This document shows, one piece after another, positions 45,634 to 56,989 of a DNA stretch of 64,000 nucleotides. Source of the DNA: Isoetes taiwanensis (Eukaryota > Streptophyta > Lycopodiopsida > Isoetales > Isoetaceae). A program made the position numbers and the translations under genes. The notes under the pieces are model-generated. The model was not told where the DNA came from, did not search any database, and worked only from the letters and a program-made list of their open reading frames with translations. The stretch lies in assembly GCA_021234155.1 (NCBI GenBank), contig JAJEKV010000025.1, positions 7,826,531 to 7,890,530 on the forward strand, written 5' to 3'. Numbering within the stretch: position 1 is the stretch's first letter; every line of letters begins with the position of its first letter.

Positions 45634-46614
45634 ATGGCTGCGGGCGCTTTTTATCGCCAAACTCCTCTCGTGTCGTCTGGTATATCCAGCCACACAGATT
45701 CTTCTGTAGCTCGATTTTCGCCTGCCTTTCTAAAGCATGCTCATAGCTTATCTACTACGACCAAGGCAGCTCTACACAAACATTCTTCTCTCGCTCATTT
45801 TCATGGTATGTCTTTATGAATTTCTCATGTGCTGTGTTGCATGTAGGCAACATCTATAGTCCTACATTATGGTATTGTATGTTATTTTGATATGCCTACC
45901 CAGTTCTTGACCAAATTTCTAAGTAATTGGTTGGTTCATTTTGAGCCTTGTCCTTTTCTTCGCTTTCTTTGAGCCTTGCAAATTTCTTTGCTTACTCTTT
46001 GGCAAGCAGCTGCATTTTGCCCTTATATTCTCAAGGTCACTCATTGATTCGCCTTAACCATTTCTTTGCTTGCTTTTTGGTAAGCATCCCTTATTCTCTG
46101 CGCTGATTTTGGTAAGCAACCCTTATATTCTGTGCTAATTTTAGTAAGCATCTCTTATATTCTGATAAGGTCTTCAGTTACTACCATACTTTTCACATTG
46201 TTTAATTTGTTTTATGGCTTCCCTTTGATCTTCACTGGGGAATGTGTTCCTGTTATTTACCAGTTCCGTTAACTCTTATATACCCTTGTGAATTGTAGCT
46301 TTATAATGTCGCTGCTTCTCTTTGCAAATTCTTGTGTTTCTTATTAACTTAGTCTACCCTATCTTAATATGATTTCTATAATGGTTGCAGGGTTATGTTT
46401 GAGAATAAAAGCGAGAAATCGGCAAGTAGTATGTTTTGCAAATGAAAATGTGAACAAGGAATCTGAGGTCCAGGATATCCCAAAAAGTACTACTAGGGAA
46501 GGCCAGAATCCACCTATACTCACAATTGCAGCAGGTGTCTTAGTTCTTCTTCTTGTCTTATGGCCAATTGTGTCAATCCTTTCTTGGCTGGTTAGATTCC
46601 TATGGCAAAGGTAG
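45634..46614 (+). CDS. Small membrane protein, probably plastid-targeted
   Basis: Two exons, 45634-45805 and 46391-46614, join in frame across a GT-AG intron of 585 bp to give 131 residues. The ATG has a strong context (GCGCCATGGCTG) and begins MAAGAFYRQTPLVSSG. The N-terminal 65 residues are rich in Ser, Ala, Thr, His and Lys and almost free of acidic residues, as in chloroplast transit peptides. Residues of about 65-100 are polar and charged. One membrane segment, PPILTIAAGVLVLLLVLW with PIVSILSWLV after it, lies close to the C-terminus, which ends in RFLWQR. So the mature protein would be a tail-type single-span plastid membrane protein. I think similar small proteins occur across plants but cannot name the family or function. 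No breaks are seen. Confidence 0.75.
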
Positions 46615-47018
46615 ACAAATGTCCTAACATACTGTTCCACTTATGAGAGCTAATGGCTATGGTAAGAAAAGATGCTGTGCATGAAATAAGCCTGGATTGC
46701 TTTGGAAGCAGGCAGGTTAATGGGGCAGAGAATCAAGAAGCAAAAATCTCACGCTTCTGCTCTACGATATTTTAGTTGGGAAATTCCAGGAGATGTGCTA
46801 TAAGGTATCTTGTCCCTCATAGAAATAAAAGATGGAAATATTAACTGCTAGTAAACACACAATCTGGAACTCAAAATATGTTGAGGAATATTTTTATAGG
46901 TCATGACATGTTTTTCTCATTTATTAATTCTAAACTTCGTTCATTGTAACTCTCATGTCTGGCCTTGGTGCCTTTGTGAGTTTGGATCTTGGGTTGAGCC
47001 ACAATTCTACTTAACCTT

Positions 47019-47426
47019 ATGGAGCAAAGTTTTTATGCATCAACTTCAACTTTAAGTGAGATTCTTGTTTCTTATTTTCTTTTATTATTACAAGAAATCT
47101 TGCAGGGTGCTTGGTTGCCAGGTGAAGAGATTTTTATGTACAAGAAGGAATATGTGGGTGATTCCAGTTTTGTAGCATGTGGATTGATTGAGGGTTCCTC
47201 AGGTGTGCTATTCGATTCCTTGATTGTGGAACGATTTCTTCCACAATCTGTATTCTCTGTGCTAGAGACGGTTGTGACGCATCAATCATTTGTTGCATCC
47301 ACGGATTTGCTTGTGAAGTATATTGGTTGTGCTGCAGCTGCTCCAATCACTACTGTGTGGATGGAGACATGGTTGTTAGAGGCTCGAGGCGAGGTGGAGT
47401 TGTACAGTTGGAGTAGTATGCTTTAG
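47019..47426 (+). CDS. Unsupported 135-codon frame
   Basis: An open frame starting MEQSFYASTSTLSEILVSYF with no similarity I recognise. It lies 400 bp beyond the plastid-protein gene on the same strand, so it could overlap that gene's long 3' untranslated region. Composition is not extreme and no neighbouring exon joins naturally. It is listed because it is the longest open frame in this stretch; it may well be chance. Confidence 0.2.
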   Translation: MEQSFYASTSTLSEILVSYFLLLLQEILQGAWLPGEEIFMYKKEYVGDSSFVACGLIEGSSGVLFDSLIVERFLPQSVFSVLETVVTHQSFVASTDLLVKYIGCAAAAPITTVWMETWLLEARGEVELYSWSSML

Positions 47427-47614
47427 GTCTGGTTCCTGCAAATGGAAAGCCATGTAATTGTGTTTTGGTTTGCTGTTTTGTGAGGCCACGGCTACGTTGT
47501 GTGAATGTAAAAATTTGATGTCTTTTTTCTGATGCAAATTTTGTGTGATGTGGTTCTACTGCTTATTTTGTTGGGTATACGTATGTGAGGCATATGGGGA
47601 GCGTGTTCATATAC

Positions 47615-47825
47615 GGGGGTCTGAGGTGTAAAAGTTGACACCGTTGATCCAGCATATTCTGAGAATCATACCTTCATCTAATGGACATAAAAAAACATTA
47701 GCACATATAGCCATTAACCCATGCTAATGCCTATATGTGTTAATGTTTTTTTGTGTCTATTAAATGAAGGTATGATGTCCAGAATATGCCAGATCAAGGC
47801 TCTCGGAATTTACACCTCATACCCC
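47615..47825. mobile_element. Foldback MITE-like element, about 210 bp
   Basis: Nearly the whole element is an inverted repeat. The ends are GGGGTCTGAGGTGTAAA and its complement TTTACACCTCATACCCC; the inner arms share 'cataccttcat', 'aaaaaaacatta' and 'cacatatag' around a 20-base loop at about 47711-47730. The arms differ by a few substitutions and small gaps. No coding capacity. A target duplication is not clear, so the superfamily (the GGGG ends do not settle it) is open. Confidence 0.75.
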
Positions 47826-49203
47826 AGTAGCAGATCCAAGAGCCTTGGCTGTATTGAAGTTCAACACCAAACCTCTATTAGAATCATAGTTATTATCTAA
47901 ATCCTCATTGAATTCTTCTTTCCCGTGCCAAGGTCTAACACCATAACATCAACACCTTGCGGACCTCCATTGACTTCGTAGCCTCCTTATTTTCTGTATG
48001 CGAAATCATTCTGACTTGTTAAAGAGCTTCTATGATACTCGCCATAGAATAAAAATGCAGATAATCAGGCTAGTATCCACTTTTACATTTCATAATGCCA
48101 ATGTGTCCATGCCATGCTTTACCTTTACACGGCTGCAAGCAACAAAAACCATGAGCAGTTTCAGAAGCAAGAACAACAACATGAACAAATAATTTGGATT
48201 CATCCTGCATTTGGCTGTGTGGCTGGGCGGATGAGAATGCTACGGTGGAAGAACGCTGAATGCCTTATTTTCCAGGAGCTTTTCAAGATTTTTGGGTACC
48301 TTGAAGATATCAGCGATGGCGCTGGCTCTTGAAACATGCCTAAAGAGGCCATGACGGACACCTGTCCAGCCGGCTCCATCGGGCTGTTCTTAGCAGCCCT
48401 CGTGAACATAATCACTGCTATTTCCGACCATGCATGGGATACAAACAGAGAACTGGAACTCCCCTCAGACCATAAACGAAACAAAAAACAGGCCCTTTTT
48501 TTTCTGGAACTCCCCTCAGACCATACACGAAACAGAAATTAGGCCCCCTTTTTTGGGCCCACCTATGCCAAAATCATAGAGAAATGATATTTCGAGGCGG
48601 CCGCCTTTCGTTCAAAACCTGTGCAATTAATGTCCAACATTTGATAATGCAATACCCAAGATTTTGGATTGATATGAAACAACTTAGTAGCATCTTGTGT
48701 TCTAACCCTAATTTGGAAATTATACAATATATAGTATTTAGTTTAGTCTTTTAAAAAGTCGATCAATATTTTTTGTTATTGAAGGTTCATGTGTTCATAA
48801 CACATCAAATATCACGTAGAATTATCAATTTGCAAATTTAACATCATTTATAACTGAAGATGCCTCATCATCACTAGAATGATATTTTTTCGAATAATAT
48901 AAATTTAGAAAGAAATCCAAAAGGAGCTCCAATACAACATCTCTCGACACAAAGGCTGGTGAATTACCGAAAGTGCTCATCCGCCATCCATAAAAGTCAT
49001 CTATATTTAGCTCAACGATGTAGTCTTTTTTCATCTGTGCCATCTCTGTAAACGTCAAAATATAATTGCAAATCAAATCAAATGTTAGCTACAATATCAC
49101 ACAATAATAGAATCTATAGAAGCATAATGCCAAGATTAAGAGGCATTGATCTCTAAATAACGAAGAAAGCAAATATGGTTTATAGACAACATATTTGCAA
49201 GTG
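47826..49203. other. Intergenic DNA, no recognised gene
   Basis: Frames up to 94 codons overlap at 48114-48542 in several registers; none is recognised. A 35-bp phrase with 'ctggaactcccctcagacca' occurs twice (about 48448 and 48503), a small tandem duplication. Nothing else is seen. Confidence 0.45.
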
Positions 49204-51775
49204 TTTTTTTTTTTTTCCAACTCTTATTCAATATTCCAGAAGAAGTACACACATAGATGCAGAGACAGGAATAAAATCTCAGCAGACAAAGATAATCCAT
49301 CGTGTGCAGCCTGTCTATGCATACGATAAGATACCCAAATATTCCTCAAAAATCAAACGTTTTTTCTCAGGAGCAAGCTGAGAATATAGGTATGCTACAC
49401 AATCGCCTTCTTTTCCAAATAGACCACAACAACCAGCCTGAAGCTAAGTGGAAAGCCTGTTGCTGCAAGCTGTTTCAAGTGGAAGGATAGATGGCGAGAA
49501 GCACCTACTGGCTAGTCAAGACCACATGGAAGAGAGATAGTAACCATGACCAAACTGGCTAAACTTGGTCACATAGAAAGAAGCAGTGCTTGATACTCTC
49601 AACTTGCCGCTTACACAGTGGGCAGAGTTTTGAAATGCGGGGATAAAACTTATGAACCAGCACATTAACCCGCAGACATCTGTGAAGGAGTTGCCACCAT
49701 AAGGTAGAAACTTTGGTGGGATGCAGCAATTTATTCCAGACCCAGGACCACATACGCTTCCACTGAGGAGGAGGAATGCGGAGCTGCCAACCAGCCCGAG
49801 GGGGAACAATGTCAACATCAACCAGCTTTTGATATAATGAATGCACAAGATGTTGTGCATTGACAATTTGGGGACCAGTCCAAATAGGCACATCAACTGA
49901 TTGGTGAAGGAGAATGACAGCCAGCTTTTGCTACAGAGCTCTGTCCCATCGAGATAGCATAAACTTAGTCTGAAAAGCATCCCAAGTCAACAAATGTCCT
50001 GCCTCATACCAAGCACCAACTGTGAGAATAATAGCATGCCTCCAACGCCGCTGAGTCAATGGATATACAGTAGCACACAGAGGCATGTGATTATCCAGAG
50101 GAATCCACCAACACAGAGAACCTGCCTGTGGACACACACCTAGATTAATCTTAAATAGCACACGAACTGTTCCCCAAAGAATCAAGCAGTCCCTTCAAGA
50201 AGGGGGAAGCATTCGGATATGGACAAAGCTGATAAAAGAGACCCCAGGGAAAAATTGCCCTAAGTGTCGGTTTCCCAAAAGGAATACACTGCCCAAGTGC
50301 TTGCGTAACCAATCTCATTCCAGGCGAATGTACCATACCCACCAATTAGCGACAAATGAACTTAGATATCATAATTTTACTCTGTAAATGAAAGTGAATC
50401 ATACCTAGACCTCCAGCAAACTTTGGTTTGATACATGTGGACCAAGCGACCTTCACAACTACACCTGTCTCAGTACCTGCCCAAAGAAGTTACGGACAAT
50501 TGCGACAACCTCTTTAAACTTTGTTTGTGAGGCAAGCACAGCAGATGCCATATACACATGAGTGTTGCTGAGAACCTGCTTAGCAACTACTATCCGCCCT
50601 GCTAGAGAAAGCTTAGCTGTATCCCACCAAAAAAGATGATTACGCGGCCTTCCACTATAACATCGCATGCATCTGAAGTAGAGATATGTATACCTACAGG
50701 AATGCCCAAGAGTTTAGTGGCCTTCCCTTGAGGAAGCACTTTCCACGGATACTCGTAAACACAGGGAGGAGCATCCACATCCAAAGTCCATAAAGTAGAG
50801 CACTTTAGCCACCCAACAAGAACCCCTGATGCCAGGGAGAAAGAATCCAGCAAAAGCTTAGCATTCTGAAGACTATCATCCTCAGCCACTAGAAAGAGAA
50901 ATGTATCATCGGCATACTGATTACACACTTCTTGAGAACCATCCTCCATAGTCAATCCCTGAATTACGCCATCTTGAGTAGCCGAAGAGAATAGCTGGAC
51001 AATACCTCTGCAACAATAGTGAACAATAACGGGGCAAGGGGACATCCTTGTCGAACTCCTCTACCAACAGGAAACACAGCCGACGGTTCTCCCTGAAAAA
51101 GCACAGTAGACCGAGCAGAAAGATGGAGCTTCATAACATCTCTAGTAAACAACTCTCCAAATCCCAATGTCAGAAGGCATTTTTGTAGGAAATTCCAATC
51201 TATACTGTCATAAGCTTTAGCAAAATCCAATTTGAGATATACAATGTGTTGACCCTTAAGACGCGCCTAATACATCCCCTCATAAGCGGCGGCCACATTA
51301 TCAAGAATACAGCGCTTAGGTAAAAAAACCTGATTGCGTGAAAGAGATACACTCTGCCAAGATATCCCTCACTTTCTCTGCCAAGGCCTTAGTAAAGATC
51401 TTGTACACCGTAGATAACAAAGTTATATGGCGCCAATCCGAGATAGTTTTAGGCTCTTTGTACTTCGGAATAAGGGAAATGCAACCAGTGTTGATGATCT
51501 TATCCAAGCTCCTGAACCGACGAAACTCAGAGAAAGCATTGAAGAAGTCATCACCAAGCCAATTCCAATAAGCTTGGAAAAACTCTGCAGGAAAACCATC
51601 CAAGCCTGGGCACTTATTCTTCTTTAAAGAGTCTACAGCAGAATGCAAGTCATCGACAGTAATAGTTGATTCCAATTGAACACGCTGCTGTGGGGAAATA
51701 ATAGGATGAATCTTAGATAAAACTGCCTCGTGCATGTCCTCTTGGAAGGGCAGAGACTGGTCAGCAAAAAAAAAA
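49204..51775 (-). mobile_element. LINE copy 2, 5'-truncated, non-functional
   Basis: An L1-type plant LINE on the minus strand, ending in a 13-base tail seen as T at 49204-49216. From 51735 downward: KCPGLDGFPAEFFQAYW, LISLIP-type block with ISDWRHITLLSTVYKIFTKA, TQSGFF, DFAKAYDSIDWNFLQKC (51230 frame, first catalytic Asp), GVRQGCPLAPLLFTIVAE, then CNQYADDTFLFLVAEDDS (51045 frame, the YADD box), and the palm/thumb region with FSLASGVLVGW. The C-terminal zf-RVT follows at 49891-49559 with WKRMWSWVWNKLL and CPLCKRQ..SIKHCFFLC. At least five frames are needed, so it is decayed. The element starts inside the RT; the apurinic-type endonuclease and ORF1 are missing. Related to LINE copy 1 but clearly diverged. 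Confidence 0.88.
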
Positions 51776-52471
51776 CAGAGAAATGATAAAAAAGAAACTG
51801 CTTTAACTGTGCCGCCCTAAAGAAGATGTTGTGTCAATTTTTTCCACTTACTTTCTTGCGACTTCTAATAGCACTACTCCTGTTTCTCCTATATCTATGA
51901 ACTGATGAACGAGCATTCATGACCAATGTAAATAAAAGCAATCCCTACGTTTTACAACTTCCAAGAAATAATGAGACAACTCACAAAAATCAAATAACGG
52001 AAACTCCAAGCATCCGTGTGCCATATACTAATACAACATATAATGGATTTTTTAACAACTCGTCACACCACATATAAGACTATATTATTTTGATGTTCAA
52101 GTTGTGGTGAATAAAGTTCTATAATTTAGGCTATTATATGAGGAGCTAGAAAAAGGGGAAATAGAGATGGTGGGCATGGACACAAATAGCTCATGTTCAA
52201 TAGTCTTATATTGATAACAAGTCTCTATCTATGCTAACAAGTCAACATTGTTGACAGATCAAAATAAGGATTGACTATCCTTTTGATGCTCCACTTTCCA
52301 ATGTGCTTTCTATCTGGAGGTGGTGCATCTCCTTTTACCTCCTACACCACCTGGGGTATTGGATGTTGTAGAAAGTCCTGTTTCTAATGTGCATAGTTTT
52401 AAATGGTTCAATGAGCTACATGCGGTGCGATGGATCACTGAAACAAATAAAGAAGCCCACGCGAAACTTAC
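51776..52471. other. Spacer between LINE and FtsHi relic
   Basis: AT-rich DNA. The part nearest 52471 may contain the next exons of the FtsHi relic: on the minus strand a possible acceptor 'tttgtttcag' at about 52435 is followed by a short frame I cannot match. Nothing else recognised. Confidence 0.4.
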
Positions 52472-53735
52472 ATGTACGGCTTTGGTGAGAGCTGCCTCAC
52501 GTGACTGAAGAAGTGAAATAGTTTGTTGATATGTCTTATTTAAAAGGTTATGCATTCTTACTGCAATTTCGTGATCCATATTTGGATTGATTGTCTTACC
52601 AACAAGATTATAATCTGTGTAAAGCTTGGCCTCAGATAGCATGGGAGGTCCAAAAGGTGATTCCCTTTCCCATGCACAGAGCACCCATGAATAGTTATCT
52701 CACTTCAAGGTTCCATCTGTCAAAAAAATGCCATTTGAACTAACTACGTTATTCAAAAGGTGATAAAGGCTCCGAAATTCCAACATTTGGCTTACATGGA
52801 CAGTACTTTCAGCGCAAGCCAACTAGCATCTGCCAAGTACAGAGCTGCCAATGATGATATCTCATGTCCATCCATTAATTCCTCTGCCATACGTGTTGCC
52901 GACATCACCTGAACAGACATTTTATGGTGCTGACCCTTCCTATCTAGATCCTCTAACTTATTAGTAGCAATTCAACTAAGAACACACATACTTGCATACG
53001 CTGAATTATTGTGAACCGCCTGAGAAACATGTAGGAGTCTTCAGCAAACAAGTTGAAAATAGTCCTAGTGAAAGACTAGAATAATAAAAGTAACGTAAAA
53101 ACATAAATGCCTTGCCGAACAACAGAAGAAACCAAATTAACACTTAATATGAGAATTTTAAAAGGGCCATTAAGTCTAAGCTTATTTTCTTTAGTGCTGC
53201 TTGCTCTAGACGCCGCATGTGATTGATGTGAATGCACAATGGCATGGGAATGCACATACTACTAAGCTGCATGCATACCCATGGAAGAGTTTGTCTGTCT
53301 GTCATCAACGTGGCCATTTATAGGGAATTTAATAGACTGCCAAGTCGTGTTCTCCATCCAAAAACCTATAATTTATGACCTGATTTAACCCTGGCCAGTG
53401 TGATGTCCAATCGCAATTTCATTCTCGCTCAAAGCTCATGGCTCAGACCAGAGTATAAGTTCGAACAATTACCAACAAAGTTAAAAGAATCAAAAGTAAT
53501 CTCTTCATATGGAACAATTGAAACATGGTTGCAAGTTTCTATCTCTGCACTTTCAATTCTCCGCAAGAAGATGAGTTGTAAACACCATTCCAAGTTCAAC
53601 TAGTGCAACATCAAAATCCTCTTGCAAGCTTGATGACCTTGCCTCAATGCTACTAAAGTTGCCTCTTGTACAAACTAGGCAAGTTCGGCTCCACTCCAAC
53701 GTGATGGATTCACTGTTGGCAGGTCAATGTAGATG
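52472..53735 (-). pseudogene. FtsHi-type plastid AAA protein relic
   Basis: FtsHi proteins are plant FtsH relatives, mostly without protease activity, that work at the chloroplast envelope with the Ycf2 complex. On the minus strand, an AAA second-region remnant reads LPTVNPSRWSGAELA with VQEATLVAL (53731-53641), then LQEDFDVALVELGMVF. An exon with clear splice sites (52908-52796) encodes RMAEELMDGHEISSLAALYL then ADASWLALKVLS; spliced across 79 bp to 52716-52472 it continues IWNLE, and after a shift AKLYTDYNLVGKTINPNMD and TYQQTISLLQSREAALTKAVH, ending at a GTAAGT donor. The wording fits the C-terminal part of an FtsHi protein (my best guess is FTSHI4-like). A stop follows WNLEVR unless an internal intron removes about 75 bases of conserved coding sequence, so I call it broken. 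Only part of an 800-900-residue protein is present. Confidence 0.7.
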
Positions 53736-56700
53736 TTTTAAGCAAGTTCACTTTTATCATATCAAGTGTGAACTTTTGTTCGCAGACGTTGGTCTTCTTT
53801 TTACAATTGATCTCTACAAAAACCAAATATAAAACACAAAAGCAACGAGACATCAAGAGGAAAGCAACCTGAGATCAACCCAGCACAAACTTTTTATTAT
53901 ATATACAAAACTTCACCTATACATATATATCATACAAAAGAAGCCTTGGAGACAATGCTACACTTACATACAAAACTTCATAGATTTCATATAACTGGGG
54001 ACAAAGCTACATAGAGCTATGGCAGAAACATCGCTGCAAAAAGTCACGCTTAGAACAAATAAAGGTACCGGTTTTCATTCTTGATGTAGCTATGAGAAGG
54101 CTCCTGATAATGGACTCCAAACTTTTCTTCAAGAATAGAATCTATCATGGCACTGAAGGTTGCCTTAAGCTTCCTAAGATTATCTGCAGCAACCCTAATG
54201 TAAGCTTATGGCACGTTCTTTGGTAACGGGAAAAGGACCAGAGACTCTGTGCCTGCGAGGAAGGAATAGAGACGAAGAAACATGCCATTTATTTCTGCCA
54301 TAGGCACGATGCTCTTCGTGCCAATATTCCATGTTAGACTGGAATTTACCTATGGATGAGCTCTTCCATTACCTTCCCACACTCCCAAATTTAGGGAACT
54401 ATCTTCGAGAGCTTCTGCTCATCACCGACCACCACTAATGGTTGGATGTAAAGAATATTGTTTTTGTCCCATAGCCTACGGGCTCCCGCGGACGTTAATA
54501 GACTTTATTATTATTATAAGTGTAGATAGGCTAGCTCCATGAATGTGAAAATGTTTTTTTTTAGAGTTGTACAAAGTCTAGGCCCTCTACGTCAAAGATT
54601 GAATTAAATAGTGCTCATTAAATAACACTAACACCCTTCCTTTTTTTTAAGAAAATCACCCTAAATTGTGGCCCAGTACGAAAATCACACTAAATAGTGT
54701 CATATATCAATGTGACATTCTTATGTTATGACTCTATTGGAAAACCACCCAAATAATTACATTTAGAACCAGAAAAATATTTTTAGTCGAAGACTTGTGG
54801 CTTTCTTTGCCACCCTAATTGCCCTGCATAGTTCAAATACTTTGTGACTCTTTCGACCTCGTGAAAGCATTTGGCACATCTAGCTATAGCTCTATAACTG
54901 CATGGTTCAAATACTTTGCGTTTCTTTCGACCTCGTGAAAGCACTTGCCACATCTGGCCATAGCTCTCTAATTTTGAAGATTGTGTACCTCGAGAATGGC
55001 TTGCATACATGACTAACGGGACCACATTTGAAGCTCTCAATGTTGGGATATATGCCTTTAATCTTTTGCAATTATCTATTTTCCTTAATATGTTAATATT
55101 TGTGATATTAGATCCAGGCAGACAAATGATAAAGGGATGGGAGTCGCAAACAGAATCATGAAGGCGTAGGATAATCTTATCCTAGTCTGGGGTATCTAAA
55201 GGTATTTTCCTAAACCCTGGGAACCCATCGTACTACATAGTAACCGTGCAAAATTTTGGACCCTTGTAGGGATTTTGAGGTTCTTTTTGATGGATCGATT
55301 GATTCTATGCAGGTCGATCCTAGGCATGGGTAGGAGCGAAGAAGGAAGAAAGCGAGCGCCTACATGGCAAGGGAACTCCAATCCGGCCAAAAAATGACTC
55401 TAAATAGCACAGTAAGCATTTGACTACACAATTGACTGTGGGATCCCCAAGGAGAGGATTATTTTGGGATTTTGAAGGCCGAGATCCAAACAAAGGTAAA
55501 TATATCTTCGCCCATTAATCGTCACATAAAGATAGTTTGTTTCAAATCTTTATTGCACATAGTCATTAATTCTAAGTTTGAAAATGCACTGCAAGCTTTC
55601 TATATGAAATTAATGTTTGTTATAATGAGAATGAGAATGATTTTTTATCGTTAGATAGATAGATGTTATAATGAGTGATAAGAGTGAAGTCAATTCTTGT
55701 CCTTTGAAATCTAATAATAATTATGTGATGTTTCACGTATTTTATACGTTATATGTACAAAATACATGACATGTCACCATTGGTATGTAGTGGTATATTA
55801 ACCATTTATGTGATGACCTAATGAAGCAAAGTTAGCCATGCTAAGTTGACATTAATTAAATAAGCTAGCTATGCAACGTTAGCTAATTAATAACTAATTA
55901 TGTTAATTATATATTAACTAAGTTAATTAGCAAGTGCCACTTGGGCCAAATCGATTGGCTCTCATGAACTTGCTAACCTAGGGTTAGTTAAAATTGGGGC
56001 TCCATCCCCAATTTGCCCCAAATCATCAAAAGCCTATTCAATCAGCAAAGCATGGAGAACACGAGAGAGAGTGGATCCAGGTCAGATACCATTTAATAGG
56101 CTTAGTTGGCTTGAGATTCTAGTTAAGGATTAATTCTTGTGTGCGTAGATGAATGATTAATCTTATGTTGATGTTTTATTTGAAGTTATGAATGGATTTA
56201 TGACTTATAGTAGTTCTATTGCTGCATCTCTTGTGCTTGTCAGATTAGGGAGGGTAGAGGCCTAAAGACTATAAGGAAAAAAGATATTTCTAGCTCGGAT
56301 CCCATAAATCCCAATAAATGCGGCATGTGCACAAGAGCCCACCTGGCTGTGGAGGTTATATTGTAATTGAGCACCAGACAATGGACACAATGGTGATATG
56401 GAAGTGGAGTTTTGTTGATCATAAGGTTTCCTTAGTGTGCTAGACTTATAGCCGGTCACTGCGGGTCACAGGCACCGTCCTGAAGGGACGTCCTAGGCTC
56501 GGTAGGTATGGGTGAGCTTATCCTATGCATTTCGGGGCATTCAAGTCAGGTACAGACATGCGTCGCATGATCTTCTAGCCACCTATGGGACCCTTGCGCT
56601 CTGGGAAGAGACTTGTCCCATTCCTACCTCATCGGACTGGGGAGATGCAACTTGGAGTAGTCTCATAGGGTGATTCCATGAGATTATGTATCTGAGAGGC

Positions 56701-56989
56701 TACAAACACAAGTCGTATTTAATTAAAGTGGGACAAATCTTGAATTTTGGGACTCGGACTGAAAATGGGACTCACACCATAAAAGAAATTTCTGAATTGA
56801 TTGCTTGAATAGAATTACACATGACACACATAGAATTGGGTTACTTGTTTTCCTCATAAATTTTACAAACCACTAGTTGAGAAAGTTTTCAAACTTCTCA
56901 ATATTATGTACCCTCATACAATGATATAGCATGGAGGTTGCTCATGGCCTTGTCCATCTCCCTTCTTGGGATCTTGTGTGTGTTGTCCT
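53736..56989. other. Intergenic DNA, no recognised gene
   Basis: A minus-strand open piece near 54050-54205 (ADNLRKLKATFSAMIDSILE, EEKFG, SYIKNEN) has protein-like composition but is not recognised. A 73-bp tandem duplication is listed separately. Around 55830-55940 TTAATTA motifs recur. From about 55980 the sequence is less AT-rich and may be the far end of the transposon-derived gene that follows, but no terminal repeat is seen. Confidence 0.4.
54825..54971 (+). repeat. 73-bp tandem duplication
   Basis: Copies at about 54825-54898 and 54899-54971 share 'gttcaaatactttg', 'ctttcgacctcgtgaaagca' and 'ccatagctct' or 'gctatagctct' with few differences. Non-coding as far as I can tell. Confidence 0.8.

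Noticed and set aside
54833-55040. Minus-strand 85-codon frame with repeated content
   Set aside because: The repeat is the DNA-level 73-bp duplication; no protein similarity.
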